NCBI RefSeq assembly: GCF_002531725.1 | Contig: NZ_NWSQ01000010.1 | Coordinates: forward strand, 1 to 64,000 | Source: Rhizobium sp. L43 | Lineage (GTDB): Bacteria; Pseudomonadota; Alphaproteobacteria; Rhizobiales; Rhizobiaceae | Length of the DNA stretch: 64,000 nt | Direction: 5' to 3' | In this document: positions 26,047 through 35,185 of the stretch, piece by piece | Layout of the letters: every line of letters begins with the position of its first letter | How positions within the stretch are numbered: position 1 is the first letter of the stretch | Notes under the pieces: generated by a model | The model's input: only the letters and a program-made list of their open reading frames with translations | The model's database searches: none | What the model was told of the DNA's origin: nothing | Program-made: the position numbers and the translations under genes

Positions 26047-27120
26047 ATGATGGCCTTCCATTCGCCGTTCCGATCCCATGAGCCTATGATCTTCATTCCG
26101 CTTCCCTTTGTCGTCGCCCTTCTGCTGCTCATCCTCTTCGTCGTCGTCCTCAGACGCGACGAAGAGGATGAGCCCAATCGGCCGTTTCTGGTGCTGATCC
26201 TGCTCGCCGCGCTGCAATCCGTGCTCTCCGGCCTGCGCTGGGGCTATGAAGTGCAGGCAATAGGCGTGATCATGCCTGTGATCGCGGCGATGGTGCCACC
26301 GCTTGCCTATGCCGGGGTCTCCAGGCTGGTGAGGACGAGCCGGAGGCCGCTGCCGGTACGGATCGCGCTGCATGCCGTTCCCACCGCTCTTATCCTGGTG
26401 TTGATGGCTGTCTGGCGGGAGCCGATCGATATCGCACTGGTGCTGATCTTTGTCGGCTATGCCCTGGCGATCCTGCTTCTGATGCGCCCGGGCGCCGATG
26501 CGCTGCGGCTGGCGCCCTTCGAAGGGGCGGTGCCGGCCTATCGGGCGATCATCTTTACGGCCGCCGCCCTGTCTCTCTCGGCCGCAGTCGATATCTTCGT
26601 CTTTCTCGATTTCACCTGGGCGCATGGCGAGCATGCGCTGACGCTGATCAGTGTCAGCAACCTTGCCGCGCTGGTCATCCTCGGTATCGCGGCGGCCGCC
26701 GCCAGCCGAAGCCGGGCGCCGGCCGAGATGGTGGAGACAGGCCCACGGCCGGAAACGAGCGAGGACAAGCAGACGATCGCCACGGTCGATGCGCTGATGG
26801 AAACCCGCAAACTCTATCGCGACGCCAATCTCAATCTCGATCGGCTGGCCCGCAAGGCCGGCATCCCCGCCCGCCAGATCTCGGCGGCGATCAACCGGGC
26901 GATGGACAAGAACGTCTCGCAATATGTCAATGATTACAGGATCGGCGAGGCCTGCCGGCTGCTTGCCGCGACCCAGAAATCGGTGACCGAAGTCATGTTC
27001 GAGGTCGGCTTCCAGACGAAGTCCAACTTCAACCGCGAATTCCGCCGGGTGACCGATATGACGCCGCTGGCATGGCGGGAGAGGAAGGGCGGGGCGGAGG
27101 GCTCTCTGGCCTCGTCCTGA
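26047..27120 (+). CDS. AraC-family regulator with membrane sensor region
   Basis: About 357 residues. The first 210 contain six to seven membrane helices (for example MIFIPLPFVVALLLLILFVV) and the last 110 the AraC DNA-binding domain (LDRLARKAGIPARQISAAIN; VTEVMFEVGFQTKSNFNREF). Regulators built this way sense membrane or external signals. The start at 26047 follows GAGGA by eight bases; the ATG at 26086 is an alternative. It precedes the adaptor/ABC exporter operon at 27350 in the same direction and may control it. Confidence 0.85.
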   Translation: MMAFHSPFRSHEPMIFIPLPFVVALLLLILFVVVLRRDEEDEPNRPFLVLILLAALQSVLSGLRWGYEVQAIGVIMPVIAAMVPPLAYAGVSRLVRTSRRPLPVRIALHAVPTALILVLMAVWREPIDIALVLIFVGYALAILLLMRPGADALRLAPFEGAVPAYRAIIFTAAALSLSAAVDIFVFLDFTWAHGEHALTLISVSNLAALVILGIAAAAASRSRAPAEMVETGPRPETSEDKQTIATVDALMETRKLYRDANLNLDRLARKAGIPARQISAAINRAMDKNVSQYVNDYRIGEACRLLAATQKSVTEVMFEVGFQTKSNFNREFRRVTDMTPLAWRERKGGAEGSLASS

Positions 27121-27183
27121 GGTATAGCCTACACCCACACAATCACTCGCCCTCGTGGTTCGAGACGGCTTTCGTTCGTCACT

Positions 27184-27208
27184 GCAATCGATTCACTGGA
27201 TCGATTGC
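27184..27208. repeat. 9-bp inverted repeat before the exporter operon
   Basis: GCAATCGAT (27184-27192) and ATCGATTGC (27200-27208) are perfect inverse copies around seven bases. It may be an operator for the exporter operon or a terminator for the regulator. The flanks (27138-27255) contain degraded halves of the CCTCGT...ATGAGG palindromic repeat. Confidence 0.4.
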
Positions 27209-27349
27209 TCCGCTTTCGCGGATCGCTTCTCACCCTCACCATGAGGGCTGACCCGGGTGCATTGCCGCGCCACGTCCTCAATCGCGATCGAGGACGGCCA
27301 GAAACATGTTCGAGGTCGCGGTTTTGCGGCCGTCGGCCATTCTGTCGGC

Positions 27350-28531
27350 ATGAACACGACATCCGAACATGACCGAAACCTCGCCGCCAAGCTGAGATCG
27401 CTTTCGATCGAACCCGCGGCCTTCAAGACAGCGCCGCCGGAGCGTCAAGCCCGGCGGCGCGTGATGCCACTGACTATGCTTGCGCTTGCCGCGACAGTGT
27501 CGCTTGCGGTGGTTCTTCTTTCTCGGTCCGAAACGCTGGAGCGCGTCGAAACCGTGCTTGCGGACTTTGCGGGCCAGCAGGGGGCGACGACATTGATGAG
27601 CGGAGCGGAGGCGCCTGCCAAGGGTGCCGCTGCCGAGCGGGCACGGGCACCTGTTGGGGATGGGCCGGTGGCTTCGGCCTCGTCGACCCGGGAAATCACC
27701 GGCTCCGGCTACGTCGTCGCACCCGATATCGCCACCGTCTTTTCGAAATATGAGGGCCGGATCGTCGCGGTCGATGTGGAGGCGGGGGACAGGGTGGCGG
27801 CGGGGCAGGTGCTGGTGCGGCTCGACGATGCCGGCGCACGCTTTGCGCTTCGGGGAGCGGAGATTGCCGGGCGGGCGGCGGCTTTGACAGTTGATGCAAG
27901 GACTATCGAGCTTGCCCAGGCGCGGTCTTCCCTGACACGCACCGAGCGGCTGGCCGGGCGCGATGCCATGTCGGCGCAGGCGCTGGAGGAGGCGAAAACG
28001 GCCGCCTGCAGGGCCGAGAATGCCGCCCTGCAGGCACGCCAGGATGTGGCCAAGGCGGATCTCGAAATCGACAAGGCGCGCGAGCAGGTGGAGGCGCTGA
28101 CCGTGCGGGCGCCGATCTCCGGCACCGTCACGCGGCTCGACGCGCATATCGGTGACACGGTGCTGTCGCGCGAGGACAGCGTGCGGGAGAATGAAAGCCT
28201 GCTTGTCATCGCCGATACGGCCAACATGGTCATCGATGCCGATGTGGCCGAGGCCAATATCGCGCTGATGCGACCGGGCTTGTCAGGCGAGGCGGTGCTC
28301 GACGGCTTTCCAGGCCAGCCTTTTGCGGTCGAGGTGTCGAGGATCGCGCCGGTCATTTCCCGGGAGAAGGGGACGGTGACGCTTCGTCTGTCGATCTCCC
28401 AGCCGCCTTCGGGCATGCGGCCTGCCATGGCGGCGCGCATCCGGCTTTTTGTGGGTGAGGCTGGTGTGGGTGCTCATCACCCGCCCTCGTCCTTCGAGGC
28501 TCCGGCCTCCGGCCTGCGCACCTCAGGATGA
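27350..28531 (+). CDS. HlyD/MacA-type periplasmic adaptor
   Basis: 393 residues. An N-terminal membrane anchor (MPLTMLALAATVSLAVVLLS) is followed by a biotinyl-lipoyl domain half (GRIVAVDVEAGDRVAAGQVL), a coiled coil of about 100 residues, the second half (LTVRAPISGTVTRLDAHIGD) and a beta-barrel domain. It links the inner-membrane ABC exporter encoded downstream to the outside. The last ~20 residues, after GEAGVGAHH, are encoded by a copy of the intergenic palindromic repeat, which also supplies the stop. The repeat pair lies between this gene and the ATPase gene. Confidence 0.88.
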   Translation: MNTTSEHDRNLAAKLRSLSIEPAAFKTAPPERQARRRVMPLTMLALAATVSLAVVLLSRSETLERVETVLADFAGQQGATTLMSGAEAPAKGAAAERARAPVGDGPVASASSTREITGSGYVVAPDIATVFSKYEGRIVAVDVEAGDRVAAGQVLVRLDDAGARFALRGAEIAGRAAALTVDARTIELAQARSSLTRTERLAGRDAMSAQALEEAKTAACRAENAALQARQDVAKADLEIDKAREQVEALTVRAPISGTVTRLDAHIGDTVLSREDSVRENESLLVIADTANMVIDADVAEANIALMRPGLSGEAVLDGFPGQPFAVEVSRIAPVISREKGTVTLRLSISQPPSGMRPAMAARIRLFVGEAGVGAHHPPSSFEAPASGLRTSG

Positions 28532-28661
28532 GGGCTGATCGGGATGCCGTGTGGCCGGCGGGCTGATCGTGGGCCGTGCGGTTTGGCTTGCCGCAGACCG
28601 CGGCTTCTCTCCGACCTCAGCCTGAGGTGCCCCGTAGGGGCCTCGAAGGACGAGGGCGGCC
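28487..28661. repeat. inverted pair of rhizobial palindromic repeats
   Basis: One unit (CCTCGTCCTTCGAGG ... CCTCAGGATGAGG, 28487-28532) and its inverse (CAGCCTGAGGTGCC ... CCTCGAAGGACGAGG, about 28617-28660) face each other. The first overlaps the end of the adaptor gene and supplies its last codons. Confidence 0.75.
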
Positions 28662-28706
28662 ACCGGTTGCCGGCTACAGATCAACGAACCACAAAGGAGC
28701 AGAACA

Positions 28707-29411
28707 ATGACAGACACGCATGAACCCTATATCGCGCTTGCCGGCGTCAGGAAGGCGTTCAGGATCGGCGCGGAGACGGTCCCGATCTTTTCCGGGCTCG
28801 ACCTTTCCATACCGCGCGGCGATTTCGTCGCGGTCATGGGACCGTCGGGTTCGGGGAAATCGACGCTGCTGAATATGCTCGGCGGCCTCGATAGCCCGGA
28901 TGGAGGCGAGATCCGCATCGGGCGCAGCCATCTCGAGCAGATGGGCGAAGGCGCCAGAGCCGCGTGGCGGGCGCACAGCATGGGCATCGTCTTCCAATTC
29001 TACAATCTGCTGCCGATGCTGAACGCGGCGGAGAATATCGAGCTGCCGCTGCTGCTCAAGCGGCTCGGGCGCAAGGAGCGGCGGGCGCGCGTCGATACGG
29101 TGATGGATCTGGTGGGGCTCGCCGGGCGGCAGCGGCAGTTTCCGTCGAGCATGTCGGGCGGCCAGCAGCAACGCGTCGGCATTGCCCGCGCCATCGTCGC
29201 CGATCCCGATCTCATTCTCTGCGATGAGCCGACCGGTGATCTCGACCGGAAATCGGCCAATGATATTCTGGAGATGCTGGGCTTCCTCAATCGCGAGCTT
29301 GAGAAGACCGTCATCATGGTCACCCATGATCCCGAGGCCGCCGCCTTTGCCCGGCGTACGCTGCATCTCAACAAGGGCGAATTCGTCGAGCAGCAAGGGA
29401 GGGGCCAATGA
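28707..29411 (+). CDS. ABC exporter ATPase, MacB/LolD type
   Basis: 234 residues with Walker A GPSGSGKST, Q-loop FQFYNLLP, signature MSGGQQQRVGIARAI, Walker B LILCDEPTGDLD and switch His in VTHD. The sequence belongs to the LolD/MacB group that powers mechanotransmission exporters. Its stop overlaps the start of the first permease by four bases. Works with the adaptor at 27350 and the two FtsX-type permeases. Confidence 0.93.
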   Translation: MTDTHEPYIALAGVRKAFRIGAETVPIFSGLDLSIPRGDFVAVMGPSGSGKSTLLNMLGGLDSPDGGEIRIGRSHLEQMGEGARAAWRAHSMGIVFQFYNLLPMLNAAENIELPLLLKRLGRKERRARVDTVMDLVGLAGRQRQFPSSMSGGQQQRVGIARAIVADPDLILCDEPTGDLDRKSANDILEMLGFLNRELEKTVIMVTHDPEAAAFARRTLHLNKGEFVEQQGRGQ

Positions 29412-30547
29412 CCTTCTTCCAGCTTATGCGGCGCAATGCCTGGCGCAAGCGGCTGCGGGCCATTTTGCTGATGTTTTCGGTCGGCATCGCCTTCCTGATC
29501 TACGGGCTGACGGCGAGCTTTGTCAGCGGCGGCCAGGGGGCGGCCGGCGCCAGCGACGACCTGCTCGGCGTGTTCAACAAATCGGGCCGGGGGCTACCGC
29601 TGCCGCTTGCTTATCTCCATCGGATCGCCGCGGAGGGCGATGTCGCGGCCGTTGCCTATACCGCGCGCATGCGGGGCTTCGTCGAGGTCGAGAAGAATGT
29701 CGTGGCCGTCAGCGCGGTCGATCCGCGGGCGATTGCCGCCGCCAACGGTGCCGAACTCGGTCTGACGCCTGAGCTGATCGCGGCGCTGGAAGAGAGCGGC
29801 GACCGGGTGCTCGTCGGCAAAACATTGGCTGAGGCGCAGGGCTGGTCGATCGGCCAGCGCATCGGCGTCACCACCCAGATCATCAAGGCCGACGGCGACC
29901 GGAACTGGAGTTTCACCATATCAGGCATCTTCGATGGTGCCAATGCCAGCACCGACACCTATTTCATGCTTGCCCGCTACGACATGGTCAATGCAGCCCG
30001 GGCGCGGGACAAGGATACGGTCGACGCCTTCGTGGTGCGCCCGCGCGAAGGGGTATCATCCGGCGCGCTGGCGGCGCGCATCGACGCGTTGTTTGCCAAT
30101 TCCGCGGCGCAGACCAGGACGCAATCGGAAAAGCAGTTCCTCGAAGCGTTTCTCCGGCAATTCGCCGATGTCGGCCTGATCGTCAGCCTCGTCGTCGGCG
30201 CCGCCTTCGTGACGATCCTGATGATATCGGTCAACACCATGCTCTTCGCCATCCGGGAGCGCCGCTTCGAGATTGGCGTCATGAAGGTGCTGGGCTTTTC
30301 CCGCGGGCGGATCGTGGCGCTCATTCTCGGCGAGACGCTGTTTATCTTTGCCGTCGGCGGCGCGGGCGGGCTCATTCTGGCAAAGCTCGCGACGCTGGTG
30401 ATCGGGTCGGAATTCGGTCTCGTCTTCAGCCGTGAGGTGTTGCTGAAGTCCGCCGCGATCCTTGCGGGGCTTGGCCTGCTGACTGGCCTGCTCCCCGCCG
30501 TCAACGCCATGCGGCTGCCCATCGTCAACGCCTTCAGAACGAGATAA
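29408..30547 (+). CDS. FtsX/MacB-type ABC permease, first
   Basis: 379 residues: one N-terminal helix (AILLMFSVGIAFLIYGLTAS), a large periplasmic domain (about 45-255), then three C-terminal helices, the FtsX/MacB topology. The periplasmic domain would contact the adaptor. Overlaps the ATPase gene by four bases; the second permease starts after four bases. Substrate unknown; macrolides, peptides or lipids are candidates for the family. Confidence 0.88.
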   Translation: MTFFQLMRRNAWRKRLRAILLMFSVGIAFLIYGLTASFVSGGQGAAGASDDLLGVFNKSGRGLPLPLAYLHRIAAEGDVAAVAYTARMRGFVEVEKNVVAVSAVDPRAIAAANGAELGLTPELIAALEESGDRVLVGKTLAEAQGWSIGQRIGVTTQIIKADGDRNWSFTISGIFDGANASTDTYFMLARYDMVNAARARDKDTVDAFVVRPREGVSSGALAARIDALFANSAAQTRTQSEKQFLEAFLRQFADVGLIVSLVVGAAFVTILMISVNTMLFAIRERRFEIGVMKVLGFSRGRIVALILGETLFIFAVGGAGGLILAKLATLVIGSEFGLVFSREVLLKSAAILAGLGLLTGLLPAVNAMRLPIVNAFRTR

Positions 30548-30551
30548 TCCA

Positions 30552-31766
30552 ATGTCATCAGCGCTCAAGCAGACCTTTCTCATGATCAGAGTCAACCTCG
30601 GCAGCCTGCCCAGGCGGCTGTGGATCTCGCTGTCGATGGTGCTGTCGGTCGCCCTCGTGGTGGCGGTGCTCTCGGGCTTTCTGGCGATGGCGCGCGGCTT
30701 CGAGGCCGCCCTTGCCGGGGCCGGTTCGCCCGATATCGCCGTCATCCTCGGCGGCGGCACCAACCAGGAAACAGGCTCGGATGTGCCGGCCGATGCGATC
30801 CGCAGCCTTGCCGCCATGAGCGGCGATATAGGGATTGCTCGCAACCCCGGGATTGCCCGCAACGGTGCGGGCCTTTCGCTGTCGCGCGAGACGGTCGTTC
30901 CGATCGATATCAGGGGAAGCGACGGCGGCGAGCAGACGCTGTCGCTCAGGGGCATGGATGCGACTGGGCCTGGTCTGCGCGAGCGCGCCCGGCTTTCTCA
31001 AGGCCGGCTATTTTCGCCGGGCGCGAGTGAGATCGTCGTCGGCGCCCGCATCGCCGAGATGTTTCCCGGCTTTGTCGTCGGTAAGACGGTGCGGCTCGGC
31101 GCGGTCGACTGGACGGTCGCCGGCCACTTCACCTCAGGCGGCAGTGCCTTCGAATCCGAGATCTGGGCCGATCTGGAAGCGGTGCAATCTGCCTTCGACC
31201 GGCAGGGGCAAGTGCAGAGCCTGCGGGTGCAGCTCGACGGCGCCAGCGGGATGGCGGCGTTGCGCGTGGGGCTTTCGGGTCTTTCCGGTCCGCCGCTCAC
31301 TGCCGTTTCCGAGGCCGATCTTTATGCGGCGCAGGCCGAGCGCACCGAGAGCCTGATCCGCCTGTTCGGCTGGCCGATTGCGCTGCTGATGGCCATCGGC
31401 GCGATTGCGGGCGCGCTGAATACGATGATGAGCTCGGTCTCCGACCGTGCCGTCGAAATCGCCACGCTGCGGCTGTTGGGCTTTGCCCGCCTGCCGGCCT
31501 TTGCTGCGACCTGGGTGGAGGCGGTGCTCTTGTCGGCGGCGGGCGCGGTTGTCGGCGTGGTGGGCTCGCGGCTGGCTTTCGATGGGTGGCAGGCGAGCAC
31601 GATGGGGGCCAACAATACGAAGATGGCCTTTCAGCTCGAGGTGACGCCTGATGTGATCCTGACCGCCGGGCTGCTGGGGCTGGCGGTCGGGGTGCTCGGC
31701 GGCGCTTTGCCGGCGCTGACGGCTGCGCGGTTGCCGCTGAGGGCGGCGTTGCGGGCGAGGGGGTAA
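30552..31766 (+). CDS. FtsX/MacB-type ABC permease, second
   Basis: 404 residues with the same one-plus-three helix layout as its neighbour and a periplasmic domain from about 45 to 265. The two permeases differ strongly in sequence, so the exporter is probably a heterodimer rather than the homodimer of MacB. The operon ends here; a pair of intergenic repeats follows. Confidence 0.88.
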   Translation: MSSALKQTFLMIRVNLGSLPRRLWISLSMVLSVALVVAVLSGFLAMARGFEAALAGAGSPDIAVILGGGTNQETGSDVPADAIRSLAAMSGDIGIARNPGIARNGAGLSLSRETVVPIDIRGSDGGEQTLSLRGMDATGPGLRERARLSQGRLFSPGASEIVVGARIAEMFPGFVVGKTVRLGAVDWTVAGHFTSGGSAFESEIWADLEAVQSAFDRQGQVQSLRVQLDGASGMAALRVGLSGLSGPPLTAVSEADLYAAQAERTESLIRLFGWPIALLMAIGAIAGALNTMMSSVSDRAVEIATLRLLGFARLPAFAATWVEAVLLSAAGAVVGVVGSRLAFDGWQASTMGANNTKMAFQLEVTPDVILTAGLLGLAVGVLGGALPALTAARLPLRAALRARG

Positions 31767-31804
31767 GGAGTGCCGCCTTTGCGAAGGGCAACTGCCTTGG
31801 AGGA

Positions 31805-31995
31805 CGTGCCGCGTGGCCCCCTCATCTGCCTGCCGGCATCTCTCCCCGCTGGGGAGAAGGGGAATCGCGGCACCGCCTCACTTCCTCTGATCCTCTAACA
31901 TTTTAGCTGTGGGAATGATGGCCTTGCGGCTTGGTCCCTTCTCCCCTCGGGAAGTTACAAAGATGCCGGCAGGCAGATGAGGGGGCTACACGGTA
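31805..31995. repeat. inverted pair of a second rhizobial repeat family
   Basis: CCCCCTCATCTGCCTGCCGG followed by CATCTCTCCCCGCTGGGGAG (about 31812-31858) returns as its inverse at about 31939-31986 (CTTCTCCCCTCGGGAAG, then GATGCCGGCAGGCAGATGAG). The family differs from the CTCGTCCTTCGAGG repeats. The following 31996-32314 holds no gene; a TTGACA box is at about 32196. Confidence 0.65.
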
Positions 31996-32314
31996 CATCT
32001 TTCATTGCTTGGCTTCGGTAAGCGCAAGCAAAGGGCCGAATCACTTGCCGCACAGCCTGAAGATGAGGTACGTTCCCAGCCCTGATTCCTTGATTTATTC
32101 GCCTGGAAGTCGCTGCTTTCTCCGCCCAAGTTGCAGCTTTCTGGCGCCACGGCCACTGACTGTGGAATAACACCCGCAAACCGGCCGCTGCCCCATTGAC
32201 AACATCTTATCGCCTTCTTGCCGTGGACGGTTGCCCCCGCCGCATCCGGTCGGCCGATCCCGGTCGATCTTCGTGGCGACATAGCGATCCGACGAACAGG
32301 GCAACATTGGCGAT

Positions 32315-33802
32315 ATGACAATCTACTATGTGAACTCAGCGACTGGCTCCGACCGCAACACCGGAACGGGCCAGAACTCGGCTTTTGCGACTTTGTCCAA
32401 AGTGGAATCCCTTAAGTTGAAACCGGGCGACAGCGTGCTTCTTGCCAAGGGAAGCGTATTCAACGAGCAGTTTGATATCAAATATTCCGGCACTGAAAGC
32501 GCGCCGATCAAGATCGGCAGTTACGGGACGGGGGCAGCGCCCGTCATCCACAGCGGCGGCGACGGCATCCATAGTCTTTATGCCTCGAACATCGTCATCG
32601 AGAACCTCAAAATATCGAATACCGGGACCGCCGGCATTTATGGCGGCAGCGTCACGAACTGGACGGTCCGCAATGTCGAGATTGCCAAGACGGGAATGTC
32701 GGAAAATGCCGGCGCCGTCACTTTCCGCAACAGCAAAAACATCACGGTCGAAGACAGCAAGGTATCCGGCGTCAAGGGCGACGGCTTCTGGATCGAGAAG
32801 GTCGCCGGCATCAAGCTGCTCGACAACACCGTGACCAGCGCGAGCGGCTCGACCGCTGATGCCGTGCAGATGAATGACAGCAGCAATATTCTGATCAAGG
32901 GCAATCATCTCGACCAGACGAACGCCGATAGTCCCAAGGGCGTGATCGTGCTGGCGCGAGCCGCCGATGCCGTGGTCGAGGATAATGTGCTCACCGGCGG
33001 CGGCTTCGGCATCAGCGCGCCGGCGGGCAAGAACGTCGCCATCCGCGACAACGACATATCCGGATTTCACGGCTACGACTGGTCCTTCGGCGTCGGCCTC
33101 GGCGATCAGGGCAATGCGCGGGATTATGATATTTCAGGCAACCACATTCATGACGGCGCATGGGGCGTTGCCATCAGCGACGCCAGCGGCACCAGCTATA
33201 GCCGCACGAATATCAAGGTTCACGACAATGTCTTCGACGACCTCTCGCAGGCGGCGCTGAAGGTCGACAGGCCGGCCTCCGGCTCCTTCACCAACAATAC
33301 GATCGAGACCGGCACCAAGGCCACCGCCATATCGCCTTCCATCGTCGACGCGCACACCTTCACCGTCAGCAACAACCACACGGTCGCCAATGTCGAGACG
33401 GCGCTGGCGAGCCCGGTTGCCAAGACTGCCGCAGTCACGGAGGCGTCCGCGGATCCGGCTGTTGTCGCCGTCCATGACAATTTGAAGATCTTCACCGATA
33501 CGGGCGAGGCCCATCGCGGCAATCTTCTCGAAAATGATAGCTCCGATAATGGGACCCTGGCGCTGCGCCGCTTCGGGGATGAAAGCGTCGGCAAGCACGG
33601 CCTGACGTTCGCCGGAGAGTACGGTGACATCCACGTGGACCGGGAAGGCAACTATGCCTACACGCTCGATGAAACGAAGCTCCCCGACCATGGCGGACAT
33701 GTGAGCGAGACCTTCAGCTACGGGGTCAACGATGGAAACTCGCAGCATAGTGACGGGGATACGCTGACCGTCTACATCCATCTGGATGGCCTGCTGAGCT
33801 GA
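32315..33802 (+). CDS. beta-helix secreted protein, PlyA/PlyB-like, copy 1
   Basis: 495 residues. Residues 1-350 are a right-handed parallel beta-helix, beginning [20 protein letters not shown] and rich in Asn ladders ([27 protein letters not shown]), like polysaccharide lyases and epimerases. Residues about 385-495 are one cadherin-like Ra/CHDL module ([20 protein letters not shown]). There is no Sec signal, and the end HLDGLLS fits a type I secretion tail. This architecture matches the EPS-degrading PlyA/PlyB proteins of R. leguminosarum secreted by PrsDE, but catalytic residues cannot be assigned by eye. A close paralogue lies at 35186. Confidence 0.8.
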   Translation: MTIYYVNSATGSDRNTGTGQNSAFATLSKVESLKLKPGDSVLLAKGSVFNEQFDIKYSGTESAPIKIGSYGTGAAPVIHSGGDGIHSLYASNIVIENLKISNTGTAGIYGGSVTNWTVRNVEIAKTGMSENAGAVTFRNSKNITVEDSKVSGVKGDGFWIEKVAGIKLLDNTVTSASGSTADAVQMNDSSNILIKGNHLDQTNADSPKGVIVLARAADAVVEDNVLTGGGFGISAPAGKNVAIRDNDISGFHGYDWSFGVGLGDQGNARDYDISGNHIHDGAWGVAISDASGTSYSRTNIKVHDNVFDDLSQAALKVDRPASGSFTNNTIETGTKATAISPSIVDAHTFTVSNNHTVANVETALASPVAKTAAVTEASADPAVVAVHDNLKIFTDTGEAHRGNLLENDSSDNGTLALRRFGDESVGKHGLTFAGEYGDIHVDREGNYAYTLDETKLPDHGGHVSETFSYGVNDGNSQHSDGDTLTVYIHLDGLLS

Positions 33803-33825
33803 GAGTGCGGGTTGGAATAACAAAC

Positions 33826-33850
33826 AAATCCCGGAAATTTTCCGGGATTT
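33826..33850 (+). terminator. strong hairpin after copy 1
   Basis: A 12-base arm AAATCCCGGAAA (33826-33837) and its inverse (33839-33850) are separated by one base; the 3' arm ends TTT. It begins 24 bases after the stop. Confidence 0.7.
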
Positions 33851-33884
33851 CCAGACTGCTGACAAAGCCGACCAACCCTTCTTT

Positions 33885-33961
33885 CGTCATGCTCGGGCTT
33901 GTCCCGAGCATCTGCCCACGTCCATGCGCAGCAGATCCTCGGCACAAGGCCGAGGATGACG
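33885..33961. repeat. 77-bp palindromic repeat element
   Basis: The ends CGTCATGCTCGGGCTTGTCC and the inverse of GGCACAAGGCCGAGGATGAC fold back on each other. Elements with CGTCAT-CTCGGGCTTG are frequent between rhizobial genes. It sits at the border between the copy 1 terminator and a gene remnant. Confidence 0.65.
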
Positions 33962-33969
33962 GGGGCGGC

Positions 33970-34376
33970 AATCGCGGCCTGACCGGGCGGGACACCATCT
34001 TCCTCTCGCAACGCTGCCGGGACATTCCGTTGATCCTGGAGCAACCCTGCAGCACGCTGGATGAAATCGCCAACATCAAGGGGCAACTCTGCCACCCGGT
34101 CTATCTCGATGAGGTGACCGAGGATGTGAACATCGTCGTCCGCGCGATCGCGGATCGGCTTGCCGATGGTTTCGGCATGAAGGTGACGCGCGTCGGAGGC
34201 ATCTCCGCGATGCGGACCGTCCGGGATATCTGCGAAGCCCGCAACCTGCCGCACACGGTCGACGACAACTGGGGCGGCGACATCATCGCGGCAGCCTGCG
34301 TCCATGTGGGAGCGACGGTCGCTCCGCGTCTGTTCGAAGGCAGCTGGATCGCTTCACCCTATATCGAGCAGGTAAC
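33970..34376 (+). pseudogene. enolase-superfamily (MR/MLE) enzyme, C-terminal remnant
   Basis: About 135 residues match the C-terminal half of mandelate racemase/muconate lactonising enzymes: [55 protein letters not shown] and [11 protein letters not shown]. The LDE metal residue and the KxTRxGG stretch of the barrel remain, but the N-terminal capping domain and first metal ligands are gone. The relatives I recall act on hydroxyproline or betaines. After PYIEQ the frame has no similarity and abuts the LysR remnant. Confidence 0.75.
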
Positions 34377-34469
34377 GACGAGGTTTGTTAACATGCGGCG
34401 AAATCGCGGAAAATTTCTCAGCCGTAAGTCGCGACCGGAGCGCCGAAACGCGTGAGATCGGGGGTAATG

Positions 34470-34805
34470 TCGATGCAGGCGGCCGCCGCCGATCAAGGCG
34501 TGGCGCTCGCCTGGCATCGCATGATCACGCCGATGCTGGCGCGCGGGGCGAGCTGGATCACGGACATGATCTTTCCCGCGCCCGGCAGCTATTATCTAAC
34601 CTGGAACCGTCATCACTACGACAGGGAAAACGGCCCTCGGATGGAAAACGGCCAGATCAAGGTACCGACTGGGCCAGGCCTTGGCAGCAACCGCAAGCTT
34701 TCGCCGGCCGCTTCGTTGCTGCGCGATTGGATTCACGATCAGGCAGCGACCGAACGAGCACAACCTTCACCGCAGCTGCAACCCCGTCGTGCATCCACGG
34801 AGTGA
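34470..34805 (+). pseudogene. LysR-family regulator, C-terminal remnant
   Basis: AAADQGVALAWHRMITPMLA, then TDMIFPAPGSYYLTWNR and later KLSPAASLLRDWI are the end of a LysR effector domain. The DNA-binding half is absent. About 27 foreign residues (HHYDRENGPRMENGQ...) split the two conserved stretches, so this is a decayed fragment. It may once have regulated the neighbouring enolase-superfamily gene. Confidence 0.65.
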
Positions 34806-35185
34806 CGCGTTCAAGGGTGCGCACCTTGTCCTTGCCCAGGGAATGTTGCTGTGTCTCAAGATGAACCGCAGCTGCATTTCAAAATGCACCGGAAAGCCTG
34901 CAAAAGCGTGTTCACTGCCATCGCAAGTGACCATTGGTCGCGGGGTGCGATACGGTTCGTTCACCTTTCGGTCGTTGTCCTGTAGATTGTTTTCGTATAA
35001 GTTGTATCCTCTAATATACCGCCACCGCCAGGCGTTTCTCGGGACCAAGGCAGGCCCATAGGGTCTGCCAACCGCCGTGAAGGCAATATCGAAGGCCCTC
35101 TTGATGGCCTTTAACCCCGACCGCATCCGATCCACGCGTTGCAGCCGATGCAGACGGCTGCGCGGCAATTCGAGAACAAGGCGAT

